64,000 nt of DNA from Metaphire vulgaris (GCA_018105865.1 CM030840.1:6888006-6952005), one strand, 5' to 3'; shown: positions 36,001 through 44,815, counted from the stretch's first letter. Made by a program: numbers and translations. Notes: a model not told the origin generated them from the sequence alone.

Positions 36001-38813
36001 GAAATATATAACGCTTGGCACGTTTTACGAAATAGGTCAAATCAAAGCGCCATCTGTGAGTGACGTACGGCGCATGGATATCAACTTAGTGACGTGTATA
36101 GTGAAGATTCAAATGACTCGTTTTGACCCAGAATCGTTTGCGTTAGATGAGAAAACAATTCTACCCGTAAACTCCGTTTAATTAAAATTTACGCATAGCT
36201 ATTTACACGCCATATTTTGTAATACGAGAATCAGAAATGTGAAGATATTGTGCAAAATGTCATAGATGATCTCAGAGTGTCATGCGTTAACACCAGGTGG
36301 CAGGCCGTAAATAGGTTACAGCCAAATCAATCCTCTAGCCTGTCGGTGTACGGAGCGTTATTATATTCTAACTATTAAATACCCAGTTGCCTCCATAAAG
36401 TAAAGAAACTTCCTTCGGAATTTTTTCAAAAATATTGCACGATTTTATAACATACCGGCGGGTCACACAAATCTGCTTGGCGGGCCGCATGTGGCCCCCG
36501 GGCCGTGGTTTGTCCAGCCCTGGTTTAGACTCTGGAGTCTAGACTCTCGAGCATTGGTTTGGCTTTATCGGTGTAGCGCTAACATGGTGTAAGTCCCACC
36601 TCCAACATCGCACTCATGCATTGTCTGTGCATGACTCAACAAACGTCAGGGCAGTGTTTTGTCTAGGTCTGTTAGAGGTATTTCCCTCTAAAAGCCCCAA
36701 CCCCTCAAAAAGCCCCCAAACCACACCACACCCCACCCACGCCCCATTCCCAACACTGACACATTTTTGCATTGAACTGTATTGAACTGTGTCTCTTCCC
36801 CTCCAGCCAAGTCAATCTCCACGCCGCCCCAAAGGCCTGGAGTCTGGATAAAACACTGCCTCAGGGCTCAGTCCTGCGCCCACTCCCAGCCCCCCTTCAG
36901 AAGCTGAAGGAGGTTCGATCGAGCCATTTAGAAATTTTGAGGCTCTGAATTCTTGGAGTTGCGGACTTTTGGAGTTGCGGACTATTGGAGTATTATAACC
37001 ATGGACTATGCCTTTAACATTTAAATTTATAAGCAAATCAAATAACACGGAGCATATAATATAATGTCAGTATGATTCATTCAAAAATCACTATTAAAAT
37101 TGTACAAATTACACGAAAATTCTATAGGCCTATTGTAACTTAAAAGGGATATTTAACACATCTCAGCTAGACATTGACTTAAAAACAGAGGCCCCATGAA
37201 TTGGAGGTCCGGGCCAAATGGTCCCGCTGTCCACCTCTGATTGGCTCTGCCCACTCTTTTTACTCTGCACAGTATACCTATCGGGTCTTCGCCTGCTTAG
37301 CACAGTATTGGATACCTTCTTTATACCGATGATTGTTCAAATCTTCATCAATTTCGATCAAACGTCAATTTCAAATTGCCTCAAATTATCGTCTTGCGTG
37401 CTTGAATCGGCACAACTTTGGATGAACTTCAGATGGATGCAGATTATTACTTCTCAATCCATCTAAGACGGAATTTCAATCACTGGGAACGCCAGAGCAA
37501 CTAAAAATTCAATTCTGTGCTTTCACCGTGTCTTGGGGGAAAGCTGATATTCAAACATCTGAGTCCGGTAGAAATCTTGGCGTCATATAATCATATTCGA
37601 CTCCAATATTTATCATTATCATTTTACAGGCACGCCGATGCTGTAAGTAGATTTTCTCATTGTCATAATTCGTGACCTGTGCAGAATCAGGCACCTTTGT
37701 ACCGTCTAAAGTATACCTATTCAACAAGCCAATGCCCTAGTATCCAGTCACCTGGACTACTGTAACTCTCTTTGCAATTATCTCTAAATCCTTTAGCCAA
37801 CTCAAATCGCTTCATTGACCAACCAATCAGGCAGCGAATTGACTTTTGAACCCTCTTAATGATCCAAAAGTTGCAACACTCAAACCAACCATCATATCTC
37901 CATTTCTTTGCTCACTGTCCAGGTTCATAGACAATCAACCATGTCTTCATATTATTATGCATTAGCTCTGCAGATACCACACATTCGCGTCACTCTTGGT
38001 TAAGTGCGCATTTTCAGTGGCTCTGTCGAAAATATGGAATTCACTCCCAGCATTGTTTCGCTCCACTGAGTCTCTCGCAACATTTCGATCAAGACTCAAA
38101 GCCTACCCGTTCTCTGATTGCCTATCTTCCATAGCCGGGACCGGAAACTCGGACTGATTTATTGGAATGGCGCTATAGAAGTTCAATAATGAATATTGAA
38201 TGATTGGATGAATGATTAACCCTCTCTTCGCTAAGATTTTTCGTATAGCGACCTTTCTCAGGGGTGGTTACCACGCCCATTTATCTCGGCCCAGCCTCTG
38301 AAAATTAAATATTTTACGCATCATTGGCTTTTGCATTCAGGTGTTGGCTCTCCAAGATGGATATTTTATTTTGTTGATTTTGTTCGTCTTGTACAAGTCA
38401 TTAGACATAAAACATAACCACCTTAGCAATTTAATGTTTTTGAGATGTTTTGTTTTAGACCAATAATTGGATGGTAAAAAGATTCAGTTATTTGGCTGGA
38501 GATTCTAAATAAATGACAAAAGTATAAATGGTTGTTATTATTATACTCATATTTTAAGCAATAACATTACTGCCCTTAGGATGTTGACTATTGCCTGGCT
38601 GATCATATATCTTTCCCATAGCTAATTTAAGAAAGGCTGAGCGCCTAAGAATAAGCAGCTACTGTTGAGCTGCTTTCCAAGGCTACTTTCCACAAGATTT
38701 TACTTATTTACTTACTGCCAAATGTCATGAATTATAGTATAGAGCTATAGGCCTATAGTCATGCCAATCACGTTTCTTTCGGCATTCCCTCACATTTAAT
38801 AATTCCTTCACGT

Positions 38814-38863
<50 letters not shown>

Positions 38864-39642
38864 AACCCTCTGTGTCCAGTCGTGGCGACATTGAATGAAT
38901 GTTGTAACAAATCTTTAAACGATAATTCACATATTTTGAGATTTTTTATTAAATCAGAATTCATTCGCCAGCGAATAATGGATGCTTCTTCGGATAAATT
39001 AATTCCTGGATTTGAAAATTCTAATTGAAACGCTCATCACAATGGCCGGCTTCAAACTCAGTTTCTCTTAATCGACATCGAACAAGATGGATGATTTCTG
39101 GGGCTTATGCAAGAACCGATTGAATGCCTTGTGGCCGACGGATTCTATCAAAATGCTTCAACCGCGCGTCCACGGAGGACTTCGGCGGAGGCGGCGGAGT
39201 GGGGTGGGGTGGGGTAGGGTGGTGGTGGATGTTGACCCTCGACCGCTTCTAATTATAATTGCGGGTCGGTCATCATAGTTGCGCGGCCGGTGAGGGAGAT
39301 TATTACACCGGCGACCGACGTGAGACGGGCGTCGGGTGTTGGATGGCTGATAATGGCTAAAAGCTAGCTGGTCAGTGGACGTATACAGGAGAGGAGAGAC
39401 GCGACAGATGTGAGAAGCCATCGGTTTTGGTGCAGTGGACAAACAACGTGTGCAGTTGCTACTGAAGCAGCGATGTAGAAATGACCGATCACCGCCATTC
39501 GACTGACCATTCGACCATTCGACTGACCATTCGACCATTCGACCATTCGCCTGTTTTCCTTCTTTCCTTCACAGAGCGCCACACATTGAAAAACTAACGT
39601 CAGCACAAAACGACGTCTAATCTCTAATGCGGCCTACGAACA

Positions 39643-39685
<43 letters not shown>

Positions 39686-39852
39686 ATATCGTGAATTGGT
39701 AGGCTTTCTAATTTTAACTTTGCTAATTTCGGGTGACATCATAGACAGATTGCAGAAAAGGCACACGAAAGATACTAAATGCACGTCATCTTTAGAGCTG
39801 CAGAAAATCAGCGACATTCAGCGGAGGTCAGGAGTCAGGACGCTGTCGACTC

Positions 39853-39948
<96 letters not shown>

Positions 39949-42901
39949 ATAGACAGAGAGAGTGTGTGCAGCTCTTGCGCGAGTGAAGAAACAGCTTTTG
40001 TTTCAACAATTTCGAATAAACTAAACTGCAATATTTTACTGTTTTCACTCAAATTGCACGGAAAGCTTCAGTAGCTCTGTCCAGTTCGGGAGCTCGTCAG
40101 GCTAGTTACAAGGATCGACAATACGGCCTTCCTAAATCGTCGCAATTTGCCGAGTCCACTCAAAATATCACTCAATATTCGATTGAATAAGAAGAGAAAG
40201 CTGAATGCAAAATCGTGCAAAAATAAAAGGAATCATTTTCTTGAGAGAGAGAGTGTGTGTGTGTATTTATTTAAGACCTACAATTTCTTTCGGTGATGTT
40301 GATCGAGTGCCTGCTAAGGAATGATTGATAGACGCACAGGAAATAGAAACGTCTTATTATTGCTGCATATTTAGCGCCAGAGAGACAGCGATGACTTAAG
40401 ACCGGCATTCGCGTGTAAACCAAGAAGACGACGCGCCATCTAGAGGCGAATAGAAAGCAGCAGATTTTCAATACATTATTTCTTCGCGTTGGTCCTTTGA
40501 GACAAGACAAAACGACAGATGCTCGGCATCAGAACAGCTGGAGGCATCTCAGCCGATTAGTCTCATATGAGACGTCTAATCTCAGTGGAAGCAGCCAATT
40601 ACCTTGTACCTTGGCCAACATTATGAGACAGGCACTGCTCTTGATCGTGATTTTCTGTCGTGCCATAAAGTACAGTCAAATCTAGCGTTAAATCACATCT
40701 CTTTTTCTTCATTGTCTCTCATGTCATTTCTCTATTGTGACTGATCTTTGAAATTGGCCTTGCACGACTGATTACTACACTTCGTCCATATAGCTATTTC
40801 AACGACAGATTGCCTGGAAATAGGCAGCTACTGTACAGTGCCTAATTTCAAAAGCGCCATATGAATTCACGAGATTTTATTAAAGAGATTTTGACAAATG
40901 AAATCTTGGAGAATTTACTACAAGTAGGTCTTGTAAAGTTGTAGACGTTCTTATTTAGGTATAGATGCGATGCAGAGTCGACGCGTGACTTTCGGGGGCC
41001 CCTGCAATTTTTACGAGCGCGGCGTTTTTGAAATGTCTTGACGAGCAAAAAAAGGTCATCCGTATATATCTGTGCCTCTTCAAATGGCCTGACGAGCAAA
41101 AAACAAAACAAATACTACTTAAGAATAAGAAAAATGAAAACTCTTAAATATCCGAGGCCGGCGGGGCCCCCTGCGGCCGCAGGCTTTGCAGGCCCCACGC
41201 GCCGGCTCTGATGCGATGGAAAAACTGACCGTTGACGGATAACGCGACTTCAAAGGTCATTAAAGAAATCTCATTGTTTCCTGACACGACCCCAGGACAT
41301 AAAGCGCCCTAAAACTTGTATAGGGGCCTAATGCATTGAATCGCCAGAAAACGTAATTTTATTGCAACTTTTTCCGATAGGTCCATATTCAATTCACTGG
41401 CCAATTAACCGAGTACTCGGAAGACATAATCGAAGACTACTCGATTAGATTCGATTAGGCCTACTTTGGCGTCCGTTAGTCGACATGTAAAACGCTTTAC
41501 ATTTCTGCAACGCTTTCACTAGTTACTAAGCCTTCTATTGTTATTAGTTTATTTTAAAAGGAACTTTTTTCACCAAGCACTTATAGTAAACAGGTTCCTA
41601 CCACATGACATGTTTAAACATTTAAAATACCAACAATTTAGCAAGTTTATCCGAGCCATTCGTTCAAAAAGATCAGCCAGCATTTGAATAGTAAAAGGCT
41701 CCGTCTAGTATTAATGAATAGAAACCTTATTTGACGAATGAACTAAAGGATTGTTATGATCTTACTCAGGTAAGTGAGCTTTTCGTCTGCTGATGTGGAA
41801 GAGGATCCTTGGTTCGATGGAATTCTTCCCTTTTCCCGATTCGATCCCCTCTGCGGAGTGCGCACTGCACCTGCAACACAACCGCGCAATGCGGCAATTG
41901 CCAATTGCACTTCATGTAAAATGCTGCTTAGAAATGCCGAGCATCCTCTCGAGACACAACGAAGACGCGTCTCAGTCAATAGGCCAAGACGACGGCTGTC
42001 AACAGTTGTCACCGTTCTGTTCGCAATCGTCACATTATTAGAATTGCCACAAGGTGTCAGACTGACTCTCTGACAGTATTCCATCGACTCGACATTAGCA
42101 ACGGTCTCAAATATTGCTGCCATACATGCAGTAGGTCCACATGCCAGTACTTTCTAGATAAAATACTCATAAATTCAAGTGTTTCAATAATCACAGTTGT
42201 ATTCATCGAATGAGAAAAAAATATAACTAGACACGCAACACTAGAGAAGTTTCGTCAATATATAACTCTTTATTTCACAATAGAACCATAGTCGACACAA
42301 AAGAAAAATAAATTTCAAGGTATAATATATATTATATATATCAATTTATATATGTTTACAATCAATCAATCAATATGCTTCTATGGCGCCACTATCATAA
42401 TGCCCAGAGCATCAGCCGATGGCGCACCAAATCCAAATAGAATTAGAGCCAGGTCAATCCGGGAGATCAGTCAGAACAGCAGGGGAGCAATCTAAGGGGG
42501 ATAAGCCATTGATGTATGAAGTATTCTAATTAGTTTAGCGCTCGTTAGTCTATAACACTTACCATATCAAAATTAGATATTCATAAATGTATATATATAC
42601 AGTGTATACGATTTAATATTCGTCTTCCGTTCCTTCTTCCTTTCCTTCAAGTAGAGTTATTATTAGCCGCATCCGTTTGAAACTCAAAAGAAAGAAATAG
42701 ATTCGAAATTGGAAACTAAAGAAATGCAAAACACGCCACTCTTATTCCAACGTATTGTCGTTCAGTGTGCTTACCTTTACTGTTCACTTGATTGATGCAG
42801 ATGATTAAGACGGACAGAGCAGAGAATATTATCCAAAGACGGCGAATGACAGGAAACAACCGAAGCAAACGTCTCATCATATTCATCGTCATTCCAATCA
42901 T
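18197..42901 (-). CDS. Nicotinic acetylcholine receptor-like (Cys-loop) channel subunit
   Basis: A pentameric ligand-gated cation channel subunit of the neuronal or sensory plasma membrane. Exons on the minus strand: 42901-42775 (signal peptide), 28741-28593, 27759-27715 (45 bp), 24790-24681 (110 bp), 20680-20382, 19786-19547, 18813-18197. All phases agree and give 528 aa; exons 3 and 4 have the lengths usual in nAChR genes. Landmarks: loop D EWTDDRL (about 108-114), Cys-loop CDIDITYFPFDTQRC (177-191), vicinal CC (241-242) as in alpha subunits, M1 about 263-284, filter GEKISLG and M2, M3 from about 324, a His-rich cytoplasmic loop, and M4 about 499-517. Glu at -1' and Val at 13' indicate cation selectivity. 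The binding box is altered: Met at the loop A Tyr, Tyr at the loop B Trp, Leu at the first loop C Tyr. Acetylcholine may therefore not be the ligand. The 14-kb link from exon 1 to exon 2 is inferred from phase only. Confidence 0.85.
19547..19786 (-). CDS. Receptor exon 6: M1 and M2
   Basis: Acceptor catttag, donor gtagac. Encodes GKGYPHVIFNLHLKRRYKFY, M1 (MNIVLPCLMLSVLIMVGFFL), then PPEAGEKISLGISVLLAFTV, the M2 channel lining, and FLLMIADNIPRTSLAIPLI. The GEK motif marks a cation filter. Confidence 0.95.
20382..20680 (-). CDS. Receptor exon 5: Cys-loop and loop C
   Basis: Acceptor tttcag, donor gtaatt, phase 2 to phase 1. Contains FDGRMHWEPGGIFRTTCDID and the 13-residue Cys-loop, then GAYSYYSSKMNI where typical subunits have GSW(S/T)Y, and ITILDCCPG with the adjacent cysteines that define alpha subunits. 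NIT and NAS sequons are present. Confidence 0.95.
21201..21235 (+). repeat. (GT)n microsatellite
   Basis: About 15 GT units within receptor intron 4 (20690-24670). Apart from this, the intron from 20690 to 22120 shows no recognisable element. Confidence 0.9.
22130..22180. other. Isolated hAT-like terminus
   Basis: caggggccgttgccgcccctc resembles CAGGGGC-type ends, but no partner end was found. Confidence 0.25.
22780..23660. mobile_element. hAT element with perfect target duplication
   Basis: Ends CAGTGTTAAGAACGATCA and ATCACTCCCAACACTG, flanked by catttaaa on both sides. Arms are packed with gatctaagatca/tgatcttgatc palindromes. An L2 tail is nested inside (23375-23465). Confidence 0.85.
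23375..23465 (+). mobile_element. L2-type 3' tail
   Basis: ttggtgcgccatcggctgat, then gtggcgccatagaagttca and a (TTGA)n tail. The same tail, inverted, is at 42361-42440. Confidence 0.7.
23923..24221. mobile_element. hAT MITE, CAGTGGCGGTTCC family
   Basis: Ends CAGTGAAGGTTCCA and TGGAACCGCCACTG, flanked by gacatagg on both sides. Contains gatgaccctttttgcttgtc. The same family is at 24899, 32029 and 50723. Confidence 0.9.
24357..24659. mobile_element. hAT-like element next to receptor exon 4
   Basis: Ends CAAAGATGGCCATGGGTCA and TGACCATTGCCGTCTCTG, flanks atggaggt and atggagga (7/8). Rich in gggtcaaatgggtca words. The flank ends 13 bp from the exon 4 boundary. A short (GTCATC)n run lies at 24245-24300 just outside. 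Confidence 0.75.
24681..24790 (-). CDS. Receptor exon 4 (110 bp): loops D and A
   Basis: Acceptor tttcag, donor gtcagt; 110 bp, the usual length of nAChR exon 4. Encodes EWTDDRLTWSPEKFGNLYDI then ILKADKIWLPEIAVMNG. The loop D Trp is kept. Loop A reads WLPEIAVMNG, so the conserved Tyr of W-P-D-x-x-x-Y-N is Met. A hAT-like element ends 22 bp from the 3' edge of this exon. Confidence 0.95.
24815..24890 (-). mobile_element. L2-type 3' tail fragment, (TAAG)n family
   Basis: tttatatagcgcttagtaggtaccgtagtggccgcttatt matches the 3' end of the LINE copies at 4790 and 43860. It is interrupted by the hAT at 24899. Confidence 0.6.
24899..25283. mobile_element. hAT MITE, CAGTGGCGGTTCC family
   Basis: Ends CAATGGCGGTTCCA and GGAACCGCCACTG, flanked by gaaatagc on both sides. 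Contains three acaagcaaaaaa motifs. Inserted into an L2-type tail (24815-24890). Confidence 0.9.
25290..26090. other. Receptor intron 3 sequence, nothing recognised
   Basis: No exon, repeat or element that I can support. The same holds for 26455-27275 apart from the MITE boundary. Confidence 0.6.
26094..26452. mobile_element. MITE with 17-bp perfect inverted ends
   Basis: CAATAGCGCTTATCGGC at the left and its exact complement at the right. A second inverted pair lies further in (atgcaaatgtggacag with ctgtccacatttgcat). No 8-bp duplication is visible, so the superfamily is open. Confidence 0.7.
27280..27463. mobile_element. hAT MITE with perfect target duplication
   Basis: Ends CAGTGGCGGCTCCA and TGGAGCCGCCACTG, flanked by ttctcagg on both sides. 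Sister copy of 1916-2101. Lies between receptor exons 3 and 4. Confidence 0.9.
27715..27759 (-). CDS. Receptor exon 3 (45 bp)
   Basis: A 45-bp exon, acceptor taaacag and donor gtaagt, encoding EERGQVLTTTGLVIA. It matches the DEKNQVLTTNIWLQM exon of alpha7-type nAChR genes in length and content. A (TAA)n microsatellite begins only about 30 bp before the acceptor. Confidence 0.9.
27789..27843 (+). repeat. (TAA)n microsatellite
   Basis: About 18 units immediately before (in receptor orientation) the 45-bp exon 3; on the minus strand it gives a (TTA)n tract upstream of the acceptor. Confidence 0.95.
28593..28741 (-). CDS. Receptor exon 2: N-terminal helix
   Basis: 149 bp, acceptor gctacag, donor gtgagt. 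Encodes TYSFRNASHEERLLAYLFTD then YDPVARAV...VNVSIDFVLLRIHGL. The pattern EERLL-LFTDYDP-RPV and the following beta-1 strand are those of nAChR N-termini. Ends in phase 0. Confidence 0.85.
28856..29790 (-). mobile_element. CR1-like LINE, RT end to 3' tail
   Basis: Minus strand reads LGPLLFLIYINDIDEGLLSK then ISKFADDTKLCRNIDSEDDA, then DLGIITHRSMNPSHQC and LYKSLVRPHLEYCVQAWNPF. After a frameshift comes DNIRKEKRERDLIETYKIMT and WNSLDEVGVTVETVNGFKGY. The FADD box is intact. The 3' end has agtggttttcacacag, then a TAA-rich tail at 28850. The 5' part, including any endonuclease, is missing. Confidence 0.9.
29800..31020. other. Receptor intron 1, nothing coding recognised
   Basis: Holds a short (CGC)n at 30557-30580 and purine-rich stretches near 30700-30840. 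The open frames over these are biased by composition. Confidence 0.6.
31039..31241. mobile_element. hAT MITE, CAGTGGCGTAGC family
   Basis: Ends CAGTGGCGTAGCCAG and GTGGCTGCGCCACTG, flanks gtcttatg and gtctcatg (7/8). Confidence 0.8.
31790..31857. mobile_element. Fragment of the CAGGGTTATTTCTAGG family
   Basis: cctagaaataaccctg at 31842-31857 is the complement of the left end of 63740 and 16083. A partial second copy (cctagaaattag) lies just upstream. Confidence 0.4.
32029..32325. mobile_element. hAT MITE, CAGTGGCGGTTCC family
   Basis: Ends CAGTGGCGGTTCCA and TGGAACCGCCACTG. Contains gatgaccttttttgcttgtc. Flanks do not form a clear duplication. Confidence 0.75.
32770..32809 (+). repeat. (CGT)n microsatellite
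   Basis: About 13 units. Confidence 0.95.
32983..33061 (+). repeat. (ATG)n followed by (ATA)n
   Basis: About 13 gat units then about 12 aat units. This creates long spurious open frames on both strands. Confidence 0.95.
33062..33840. other. Receptor intron 1, nothing coding recognised
   Basis: A weak inverted pair (attaccgtaaaacgtctaata at 33466 and attctacggtaat at 33575) may be a Tc1/mariner-type remnant; no target site was identified. Confidence 0.4.
33845..33955 (-). mobile_element. tRNA-headed SINE with CR1-like tail
   Basis: Minus strand: A-box-like aaagtgggttacgcgctgg, B-box-like gcgaggttcaagcccc, then agtggttttcacacaggcag and ccactttaaacca, which match the 3' tail of the LINE at 28856 and the tails at 43125 and 52366. 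Confidence 0.6.
35353..36545. mobile_element. hAT-like insertion in the L2
   Basis: The right side has gcgggccgcatgtggccccc and gtccagccctg, an end type known from hAT elements. The left side has ccgcattaatttcctgcgctg. It separates LHYLE from HWFGF of the LINE frame. Exact ends and duplication are unclear; I found no transposase. Confidence 0.5.
36652..36858. mobile_element. hAT-like MITE, CAGTGTTTTAT family
   Basis: Ends CAGTGTTTTGTCTAGG and CTGGATAAAACACTG, flanks cgtcaggg and cctcaggg (7/8). It sits within the LINE's PQGSVL coding region. Confidence 0.75.
38625..38715 (+). mobile_element. L2-type 3' tail, (TAAG)n family
   Basis: gcgcctaagaataagcagct and aagattttacttatttactt match 43850-43925. 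A similar piece is at 40805-40880. Confidence 0.6.
38816..38862. repeat. (TA)n microsatellite
   Basis: About 23 units. Confidence 0.95.
39641..39683 (+). repeat. (GA)n microsatellite
   Basis: About 20 units. A second, longer (GA)n tract follows at 39857-39945. Confidence 0.95.
39857..39945 (+). repeat. (GA)n microsatellite, interrupted once
   Basis: About 44 units with a single slip (gagaagag) at 39890. Arg-Glu reading frames over it are spurious. Confidence 0.95.
40805..40880 (+). mobile_element. L2-type 3' tail fragment
   Basis: ataggcagctactgtacagtgcc and agcgccatatgaattcacgagattttatt match the 43860 tail. Confidence 0.55.
40973..41210. mobile_element. hAT MITE with perfect target duplication
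   Basis: Ends CAGAGTCGACGCGTG and CACGCGCCGGCTCTG, flanked by atgcgatg on both sides. Contains two tgacgagcaaaaaa motifs. Confidence 0.9.
41766..42116 (-). CDS. Possible symmetric cassette exon (117 codons)
   Basis: An open segment bounded by acceptor tatggcag and the strong donor gtaaga. It is exactly 351 bp and phase 1 at both ends, so it can be included or skipped between the signal-peptide exon and the first receptor exon without changing frame. It encodes a Cys-containing segment (EYCQRVSLTPCGNSNN, then RLRCVSRGCSAFLSS), two N-glycosylation sites (NVT, NRT) and a Ser-rich end (SSSTSADEK). I recognise no domain. It could instead belong to a separate small secreted-protein gene using exon 1. 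Confidence 0.4.
42361..42440 (-). mobile_element. L2-type 3' tail
   Basis: (CAAT)n then gcttctatggcgccactatc and ggcgcaccaaatccaaat, the complement of the tail at 23375. Confidence 0.7.
42775..42901 (-). CDS. Receptor exon 1: signal peptide
   Basis: The first ATG after an in-frame TAA opens MIGMTMNMMRRLLRLFPVIR, then a hydrophobic run LWIIFSALSVLIICI and a plausible cleavage site near NQVNSK. It ends in phase 1 at gtaagc. Both the receptor exon at 28741 and the 351-bp exon at 42116 start in the complementary phase. A (TAA)n tract lies about 70 bp upstream of the ATG. Confidence 0.6.
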
Positions 42902-42969
42902 CGGCTTAGATTAAAAATATCTGTTAAAATTACAATGATCGTTTACTAAGGCCCTCACAATACAACAAC

Positions 42970-43009
42970 AACAACAACGATAATAATAATAATAATAATA
43001 ATAATAGCC

Positions 43010-43040
<31 letters not shown>

Positions 43041-43066
43041 GCAGTCGCCTTCCACGGAAGTTTCAC

Positions 43067-43113
<47 letters not shown>
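42970..43113 (+). repeat. (TAA)n microsatellites in three blocks
   Basis: Blocks at about 42980-43008, 43010-43038 and 43067-43110, just upstream of the receptor signal-peptide exon. Confidence 0.95.
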
Positions 43114-43115
<2 letters not shown>

Positions 43116-43124
43116 TATGGTTTA

Positions 43125-44190
43125 GAGTGGCTCAGTAGGGTCTGCCCTGTGTGATAATCATTATCTTTCTTCACCCATTATGGTCTTGCTGTGTAATCTC
43201 ATCCTATGCCCTCTCGTCCTCTAGTAGGTTTGTTCATGTATCCTTCTTTGTCTTCTTGTCGTTGCATCTATAAATAGCAAAACTTGCCGCAAGTAGACAG
43301 TAGGCCTGCAATGTCATAAGTTCCTTCTTCATTACTGTTTAACTTCCACAAAACTTATCTACAGTCTAATAGCTATACAAGACCAATCCGATATTCTATA
43401 GTACGCAGGCGTTTTTTAAAACTTAAAAGCATATAGACTAGTAGCCGTTACTATCTTCTCATCCAATTCATTCCATCTATCAACCTCTGTAGCACTAAAA
43501 ATGTTGCTAGTATTGCCCAACCCGTTTCTAAAACAATTTCACGTTATGTTCTCGGGTTCCGTTATATTGTTTTGTTGCGAGAAACCTTCCAGCTGGAACT
43601 TTGGAACTCAATAATTCCAGCTTCCCTCCGTTGTCTACAACATGGTCAAACAACAAGCTCCACATCCTCAGTTTCTTTAATTCCTTCACTGTCTCCTCAA
43701 GCCTTTAGGTCTAAACTTAAAACCTTCCTATTCCAAAAGTTATTTCTTCCATAGCTATAACAGCCTGCCCCGCCGCCTCATGGTCATGGATACACTTACC
43801 TTTGCCCAGCCGACAACCCACCTTGCTTAAAGCTATTTCAAGAAAGATTAAGCGCATAAGAATAAGCAGTTACTACTGTACTACTTTCCAAAGCGCTATA
43901 TAAATTTACGAGATTTTACTTACTTACTTCCGCTTTGTTAGTATTTTATTATGTTTCATCTACATGAAAATCTCCTCTCAATCTCCTTTTTTCAAAGTTA
44001 TTAATTCAAAGCGTATTAACCTTTTCGTCATAGCTTAGTCATTGACACCCTTTGATCTTTTGTTGCTCAACGTTGAACTTTTTCTACTGCCTTTATGTCT
44101 TTCTTCAGAAACGGACACCATGCTTTAATACAATATTCTGAATGTGGGCGTACCGATGTCGTGAAGTCTTATTATTACATTATTTTCTCT
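43125..44190 (-). mobile_element. Decayed CR1-like LINE with an L2 fragment inserted
   Basis: Segments at 43125-43165 (tail), 43440-43575 and 43960-44190 follow the order of the LINE at 28856-29360 (ctatcaacctctgtagcactaaaaatgtt; ttcttcagaaacggacacca; ccaatattctgaat-like). The + strand L2-type 3' end at 43585-43925 interrupts it. Confidence 0.6.
43585..43925 (+). mobile_element. L2-type 3' end
   Basis: Encodes LWNSIIPASLRCLQHGQTTS and FRSKLKTFLFQKLFLP before a stop, then gcgctatataaatttacgag and (TTAC)n. This is the typical C-terminus and tail of the L2-like copies here. Confidence 0.75.
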
Positions 44191-44277
44191 GATCACTACC
44201 GCTCTTTTGATCATAGATGTAAAACACGTCGGAAAAAATAATAAAAACGTTAAAAACGCAAAAAGCGTTACAGAAAA

Positions 44278-44815
44278 AAATGCGAGTCACCGTTGCACTC
44301 ATAAGCTAGGTCTGCTCCAGTTTAAAAAAATAAATTTTTTTAAAGTTTTTGAATAAAAACGTTACAGACGTTTTTTTTGAACGAGGTTAATGAATGTGCC
44401 TTATCCAACCACGAGAAATTAACAATCAAGTCACACTATACAACAATGACGTCATAAAATGCCAACTCTATGCTGTAAGTAAATCTGCATGATCTGCTAA
44501 TAAACAACCGACTCTATAGCCAAACAGCAGAAAGCTAATCAAATTAGCTCGTTGTAGCTGGTTTCAGAAAATCTGTGTTTTGTCAATCAGTTATTTAATC
44601 AGAAAATCGCAAATCTTAGTCATCAAATTCAAATTCAACTGGAATCATCACTCTTAGAGCCATCAGTGTGTTTTGTGTTCAATTCAATTTCTTGCAGCGT
44701 TGCATCGATTTAGAGCACGTGCTTATGAAGCCTCACTGAACTGGAGCAGACCTAGCTTATGAGTGCAACTGAACAGCCGTTTGAAGCGATTTGATGCAAC
44801 GGTGACTCGCATGCT
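44278..44815. mobile_element. Foldback element
   Basis: Left arm tgcgagtcaccgttgca plus ctcataagctaggtctgctc; the right arm carries the exact complements (gagcagacctagcttatgag, tgcaacggtgactcgca) separated by about 32 extra bases. No transposase inside. Confidence 0.7.

Larger units (their letters stand above)
34270..38220 (+). mobile_element. L2-like LINE with nested insertions
   Basis: Fragments in order: REARRKWTRLEQYRRSSKLP (about 34440), LLPVYRKFHSTQTALLTNHN (about 35180), DFSAAFDTVDHTIILHYLE (about 35300-35350), HWFGFIGVALTWCKSHLQHR (about 36550-36620), PQGSVL (about 36860), and a 3' end finishing gcgctatagaagttcaat at 38170-38190. Insertions lie at about 35353-36540 (hAT-like), 36652-36858 (MITE) and about 36880-37210 (unidentified). 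Many frameshifts. Confidence 0.8.
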
